Positions 12,960 through 13,184 of a stretch of 13,184 nucleotides of DNA are shown piece by piece (positions within the stretch are counted from its first letter, which is position 1; the number at the start of each line of letters is the position of its first letter). The position numbers and the translations under genes are program-made. The DNA lies in NCBI GenBank assembly GCA_023409795.1, contig JAEYQX010000261.1, positions 1-13,184 of the forward strand, read 5' to 3'. The notes under the pieces were generated by a model, which saw only the letters and a list, made by a program, of their open reading frames with translations, was not told where the DNA came from and searched no databases. The DNA comes from Pseudomonadota bacterium. Lineage in GTDB: Bacteria > Pseudomonadota > Alphaproteobacteria > Caulobacterales > Caulobacteraceae.

Positions 12960-13184
12960 ATGTCCGACAAAAACACCGCCATCGACGCCGATCTGGTCCG
13001 CGCCCTCGCCAACATCCTGAACGAGACCGAGCTGACCGAGATCGAGGTCGAGAAGGACGATCTGAAGATCAAGGTGAAGCGCGAAGTGACCGTGGCTGCC
13101 GCTCCGGTCCAGTATGCGGCCGCCCCGGCCCCGGTCGCTGCGCCCGCCGCCGCGCCTGCCGCTGCCCCTGCTCCGGCCGCCGCG
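12960..13184 (+). CDS. accB: Biotin carboxyl carrier protein of acetyl-CoA carboxylase, 3' end cut off by the window edge
   Basis: The first 75 codons are visible. The start, with LVRALANILNETELTEIEVEKDDLKIKVKR split over residues 12-41, is the conserved N-terminal segment of AccB, followed by an Ala/Pro linker from about residue 46. The biotinyl domain with its EAMKM motif should lie past the edge. AccB carries biotin between the AccC carboxylase and the AccA/AccD transferase in the first step of fatty-acid synthesis. The ATG at 12960 has a weak purine-rich GAGAAGAAG upstream. It lies 35 bases after aroQ and is probably in the same operon, with accC expected next. Confidence 0.93.
   Translation, partial: MSDKNTAIDADLVRALANILNETELTEIEVEKDDLKIKVKREVTVAAAPVQYAAAPAPVAAPAAAPAAAPAPAAA

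Noticed and set aside
1..13184. Mobile elements, CRISPR arrays, tRNA/rRNA genes, phage or defence genes
   Set aside because: I saw no transposase or integrase motifs, no regularly spaced repeats and no cloverleaf-like segments. Every coding region is accounted for by housekeeping or envelope families of similar composition.

Overview
The window is a gene-dense, high-GC (roughly two-thirds G+C by eye) stretch of ordinary chromosome from an alphaproteobacterium, most likely a member of the Caulobacteraceae (Caulobacter/Brevundimonas type). The strongest clue is an RNase E of exactly 898 residues with an acidic insert in its S1 domain and the C-terminal GWWRR tail that binds polynucleotide phosphorylase in Caulobacter. 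Supporting clues are the neighbouring AMIN-domain amidase, the folK-rpoZ-spoT block and the strong GC bias at third codon positions. The genus assignment is an inference from protein character, not a database result. I see no transposon, phage, CRISPR, tRNA or rRNA.

Layout. Positions 1-3813 hold a leftward cluster transcribed folK > rpoZ > spoT > LOG-family gene (cut by the left edge). It has a likely promoter in front of rpoZ and an odd leader of about 240 bases between rpoZ and the conserved SpoT start. A rightward NYN-domain ribonuclease-like gene (3844-4425) diverges from folK across only 30 bases and converges on a leftward cell-wall amidase gene (4440-5654). Between the amidase and rne lies a 455-base gene-free region (5655-6109) rich in short inverted repeats, which probably holds the promoters of both genes and a structured 5' leader for rne. 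Rightward genes follow: rne (6110-8806), a BepA-like M48 metalloprotease with TPR repeats (8861-10273) and a membrane-anchored DsbA-like thiol oxidoreductase (10300-11109). A perfect 28-base palindrome, probably a two-way terminator, separates these from the leftward thiS-thiG pair (12245-11158). The window ends with rightward aroQ (12481-12924) and the start of accB (12960 to the right edge).

How the genes fit together. The left cluster combines a bifunctional (p)ppGpp synthetase/hydrolase, the RNA polymerase omega subunit (whose N-terminal MAR motif is part of a ppGpp site in E. coli) and a LOG/PpnN-type nucleotide hydrolase family member, so it may be a stringent-response module. The centre combines peptidoglycan splitting at division, mRNA decay and envelope protein quality control. 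The right part is housekeeping biosynthesis: thiamine thiazole, shikimate pathway and fatty-acid initiation.

I found no clearly new multi-gene system. The most unusual signals are non-coding: a long near-perfect hairpin that puts the ribosome binding site and start codon of the M48 protease gene in its apical part (8823-8885), the atypical SpoT leader with a 13-pair hairpin (2663-2693), and the structured upstream region of rne.
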